Origin: Marinomonas mediterranea MMB-1
GTDB lineage: Bacteria; Pseudomonadota; Gammaproteobacteria; Pseudomonadales; Marinomonadaceae
Direction: 5' to 3'
Length of the DNA stretch: 64,000 nt
Assembly: GCF_000192865.1 (NCBI RefSeq)
Contig: NC_015276.1
Span: 1,550,001 to 1,614,000, forward strand
A program made the position numbers and the translations under genes. Numbering within the stretch: position 1 is the first letter of the stretch; each line of letters opens with the position of its first letter. Under the pieces are notes generated by a model. It saw nothing but the letters and a program-made list of their open reading frames with translations. It did not search any database and was not told the DNA's origin. Positions 61,475-64,000 of this stretch are shown here, in pieces.

Positions 61475-62791
61475 TTAAGATTGGACCAACCAGGTATTAA
61501 GGTCGTTAATCTTATCCAATGTTAATTCCCCAGTAAGCTCATACAGTGCAACCTGTTGAATGACAAAGTTGTATCGTAAGGTTTCGTATGTGCTTTGTGC
61601 GCTGTATAGGTTGGACTGCGCGCTAAGTAATTCAACTAAATTTCGCGTACCGACATCGTAGCCCGCTTGCGTCGCTTCTAGAGCGCTTTTGCGCGATACG
61701 ATAAGTTGACGCTGGGCCTCAACTTGAGCCGACGTTGTTTGTAGCCCTAAGACGGCGCTTCGGATGCTTAACTCAATGGTTTGAAGGTTGCTTGCTTTGG
61801 TTTCATAAGCCGCTTCTGCGCTTGCGGTCGCTTGACGTACCTTGGCGGAAATAGAGCCACCGCTGTACAGTGGAATAGAAACACCTATGCCAATATTTGC
61901 ATCGGTTGTTACGCCTTCTGTATCAGGGTTTACATCGCTATAGTCGTTGTCTGCTCGCGAAATAGAGCCTGTAATCGCAACTGTTGGCACTCGTCCATTT
62001 GATTTTTGAATGTCGACATTCTTTTGCGCTGCTTGCACGGCTAACTCAAGTGATTGCAGCGATTTATTGTTTTGTTTGGCTTTTGCAATCATTGACTCTG
62101 CAGTAATCGAAGGTTCAACTTTGATTGGGTAGCGCTCAGAAAGGGCGGGAATATCAGATAATACTTTTCCGGTGCGTTGTTGCAATGTTTTCTGAGCCAG
62201 AACCACATCCGATTTAGCGCTTAGTTCTGTTACTCTGACAGAGTCGTATTCCGCTCTTGCATCTTGTAAGTCTGTAATGGATACAAGGCCAACATCGTAT
62301 TGTTTTTGGACGCGCTCAAGCTGGCTGGCGGTGCTTTTGACTTGTGCTTCTACTGTGTCTAGTGTGGCTTTTGCGATCAGCAGCTGAAAGTATTCTTTCA
62401 GCGTATTCGATGCCAAGTCTTCTTTTGCGTTTTCAAGATCTACCCCCGCGCTATCAAACTGAATCTCAACGGCGTCGACCGCATAGTCAAGGGCGGGTGA
62501 ATAGATCGGATAATTCAAATCGAGTGACAGACTGTTTGAGGTATAGTCTGTGCCAAATTTCGGTGCTTCCTGATGGCCGTAACCTAGGCTACCAGAGAAG
62601 CTAATCGATGGGTAAAGGCTACCTTTTGTGGATGTGACAGACTCCTGTTCAGATCGATAAGTTGCCGCAGCAGCGCGCAAGCCAGGATCGTGTTTCTGAG
62701 CCAGTTGGTAGACTTCCAACAAGGTTTCAGCATGAAGTGGTGCAGAGCAAGCTGCGGCTGTCACAATGGCAGAGATAATATGCTTTTTCAT
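61475..62791 (-). CDS. tolC: Outer-membrane efflux channel TolC
   Basis: A 438-aa TolC-family protein with a signal peptide (SAIVTAAACSAPLHA). It has the internal repeat structure of the family: LLEVYQLAQKHDPGLRAA.. and FQLLIAKATLDTVEAQVKST.. in the first half and AKVRQATASAEAAYETKASNLQTIE..LSIRSAVLGL..VGTRNLVELLSAQSNLYSAQ in the second. It forms the outer-membrane duct for RND/ABC efflux and type I secretion. No periplasmic adaptor is adjacent, so it is a shared channel. Confidence 0.93.
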   Translation of the reverse strand: MKKHIISAIVTAAACSAPLHAETLLEVYQLAQKHDPGLRAAAATYRSEQESVTSTKGSLYPSISFSGSLGYGHQEAPKFGTDYTSNSLSLDLNYPIYSPALDYAVDAVEIQFDSAGVDLENAKEDLASNTLKEYFQLLIAKATLDTVEAQVKSTASQLERVQKQYDVGLVSITDLQDARAEYDSVRVTELSAKSDVVLAQKTLQQRTGKVLSDIPALSERYPIKVEPSITAESMIAKAKQNNKSLQSLELAVQAAQKNVDIQKSNGRVPTVAITGSISRADNDYSDVNPDTEGVTTDANIGIGVSIPLYSGGSISAKVRQATASAEAAYETKASNLQTIELSIRSAVLGLQTTSAQVEAQRQLIVSRKSALEATQAGYDVGTRNLVELLSAQSNLYSAQSTYETLRYNFVIQQVALYELTGELTLDKINDLNTWLVQS

Positions 62792-62939
62792 GGATCTTTG
62801 TGTGTCCTTGTTATGAAATAAATTTATATTACCGCATAAAATGGCGTTGAGGCATTAGGTCAGAATCTATAACTGTTATGTCAATATCACCATATCATAC
62901 ATTAATATTTACTGATCAAGCCTAATGTGAAAAAACGCG

Positions 62940-64000
62940 TTATTCGGTCACACTTATCTGATATCGAACGATGTATTTTTCGTTCGGAGCGAGCTCTCTG
63001 TTAAAGAGAATCGTGTTGTTTGAATTGATCTTAAGGTGACTCGATGACACAGATCGAATAATGCCGTTTGCTTGATGAGTAAACTCCATTCGTTGTCTGA
63101 TGTCTGAATAGTTTTTGACTTCTAATTCCCATGTTTGAGATGCTGGAAGCTTTCGGCTGGTGGTGTTTATCAGTTTTAATGTGCCAATCAGGTCGTAGCT
63201 CTTACTGGTGACCACATCGACTTTTTGATTCGAGCGCGCACTTCGGATCATGACGGGTTGACCGGCGACATAACGCTCATTTTGTCGCCACAATGTTTTG
63301 TAGGTACCGCTGACACTCTCATCTTTAAGTGTGAAGGTGGTTGTTTGGTTGAAAGTAATGGGGCGAGGGCCTGATTGATTAGGGTAAGCATATACGCTAC
63401 CTACATTGACCTTTGAATCAATCGGGTAAGTCTCATTTTTGAGCGTGATCATGGTATCGGTGTAAGCTGGCAGATAATATTGCTCTGTCAATCGGTATGT
63501 AATCTGGTTTTCCTGATAGGTCGGGGCGACACTGGTGTCTGCCATCGCACTGACTCTTGCGCTCTTCATTTCCATCACCGGGGCCCCTTGTGGACGATAA
63601 TTTAAATAGGGCGCTTTTAGTGATTGAGGTTTGCTACCGGTATTGGATATTAGGGCTTGCTGAATCACAGACACATCATTTTCGTCGAACACCAAGGTAA
63701 GAGCTGGTTTCCAGCTAAGCTCATCGGTGTGGTACGTCACTAGGCCGTCGTTAGGGATATGAATGGCGGAAGAGGTTGCGTCAGGAGCCGCTTTATTGCC
63801 CATTATATAAAAGTCGTTAGCAGGTAAGGTGACAGACGTGCCGCTATATTGGATAGTAATTGAATGTCCATTGACTGAAATGAGCGTTCCCTTAAAGCTG
63901 AGGTCTCGGTATTTACTCGTGATATGTATACGTTTATTTAAATAGTGTGACCAAGGGTTGGTGCTTGTTTCATGTGAGACAACGGTATTGTTGGCACTCA
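62940..64000 (-). CDS. DUF4139-like protein, C-terminal part (runs off the right edge)
   Basis: The frame stays open to the window end, so at least 353 residues are visible and the start lies outside. It reads YRDLSFKGTLISVNGHSITIQYSGTSVTLPAND, then LSWKPALTLVFDENDVSVIQQALISNTGSKPQSLKAP and a C-terminal part with WELEVKNYSDIRQRMEFTHQANG. This follows the outline of DUF4139-type proteins (beta-rich, 'YxxxxLSW' region), some of which are secreted. Divergence is high, so the assignment is tentative. Function unknown. Confidence 0.55.
   Translation of the reverse strand, partial: SANNTVVSHETSTNPWSHYLNKRIHITSKYRDLSFKGTLISVNGHSITIQYSGTSVTLPANDFYIMGNKAAPDATSSAIHIPNDGLVTYHTDELSWKPALTLVFDENDVSVIQQALISNTGSKPQSLKAPYLNYRPQGAPVMEMKSARVSAMADTSVAPTYQENQITYRLTEQYYLPAYTDTMITLKNETYPIDSKVNVGSVYAYPNQSGPRPITFNQTTTFTLKDESVSGTYKTLWRQNERYVAGQPVMIRSARSNQKVDVVTSKSYDLIGTLKLINTTSRKLPASQTWELEVKNYSDIRQRMEFTHQANGIIRSVSSSHLKINSNNTILFNRELAPNEKYIVRYQISVTE

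Noticed and set aside
1..64000. CRISPR arrays, rRNA or tRNA genes
   Set aside because: No regularly spaced direct repeats and no tRNA cloverleaf or rRNA sequence seen in reading the window.

Overview
The window looks like the chromosome of a marine gammaproteobacterium of the Marinomonas/Oceanospirillales kind. The reasons are moderate GC, a sodium-type MotY gene next to rnt, TRAP and TctABC carriers, an AcuI/YhdH gene at the edge, and quinate/protocatechuate catabolism. This placement is inferred from gene content only.

1-13.7 kb: an acuI-like gene end, an ammonium transporter fused to a chemoreceptor signalling domain behind a sigma-54 promoter, an orphan ParA-like ATPase, a CHASE-GGDEF-EAL protein and an inositol-monophosphatase-family enzyme. 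Six tightly packed genes follow (7537-13740): PhoU-like/APH-kinase fusion, ATP-grasp ligase, HprK-related kinase, histidine phosphatase, metallophosphatase and amphi-Trp protein. This matches the gene content of the computationally defined but functionally unknown 'GAK' (grasp and kinase) system.

13.8-34.3 kb: an accessory region. It holds small genes separated by attC-like hairpins (a probable relict integron cassette array without a visible integrase), three copies of a RAYT (REP-associated tyrosine transposase) gene in different states of decay, remnants of IS1595 and IS110 elements, and fragments of VOC, GFA, GNAT, FAD-oxidoreductase and methyltransferase genes. Between two RAYT copies lies a two-gene module: a 131-aa protein that looks like a beta-grasp ubiquitin-like/MoaD-like protein ending exactly in Gly-Gly, and an 863-aa DUF4132-family protein. 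Intact genes here include an arylamine N-acetyltransferase, a chemoreceptor, a DUF998 membrane protein, an SDR protein, a MarR regulator and a metallopeptidase.

34.3-47.4 kb: acid catabolism. A KDPG-aldolase-like gene and an IclR repressor face a P-loop kinase and a DctPQM TRAP transporter, with paired palindromes at both ends of the divergent promoter. Next come a shikimate/quinate dehydrogenase-like gene, a PcaQ-like LysR regulator, a QuiC-type 3-dehydroshikimate dehydratase (TIM barrel plus HPPD-like half) and a TctABC transporter. Together these could import and convert quinate, shikimate or dehydroshikimate toward protocatechuate.

47.8-54.5 kb: a GFA-family gene behind a solo IS110-end repeat, then a Fur-boxed siderophore locus (TonB receptor divergent from a FecBCDE-like ABC importer).

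54.6-64 kb: mostly housekeeping. It has a DUF465 protein, an unusual repeat protein with polyproline linkers, a DUF748 AsmA-like protein, YbaN, RNase T, MotY, TolC and a partial DUF4139-like protein.
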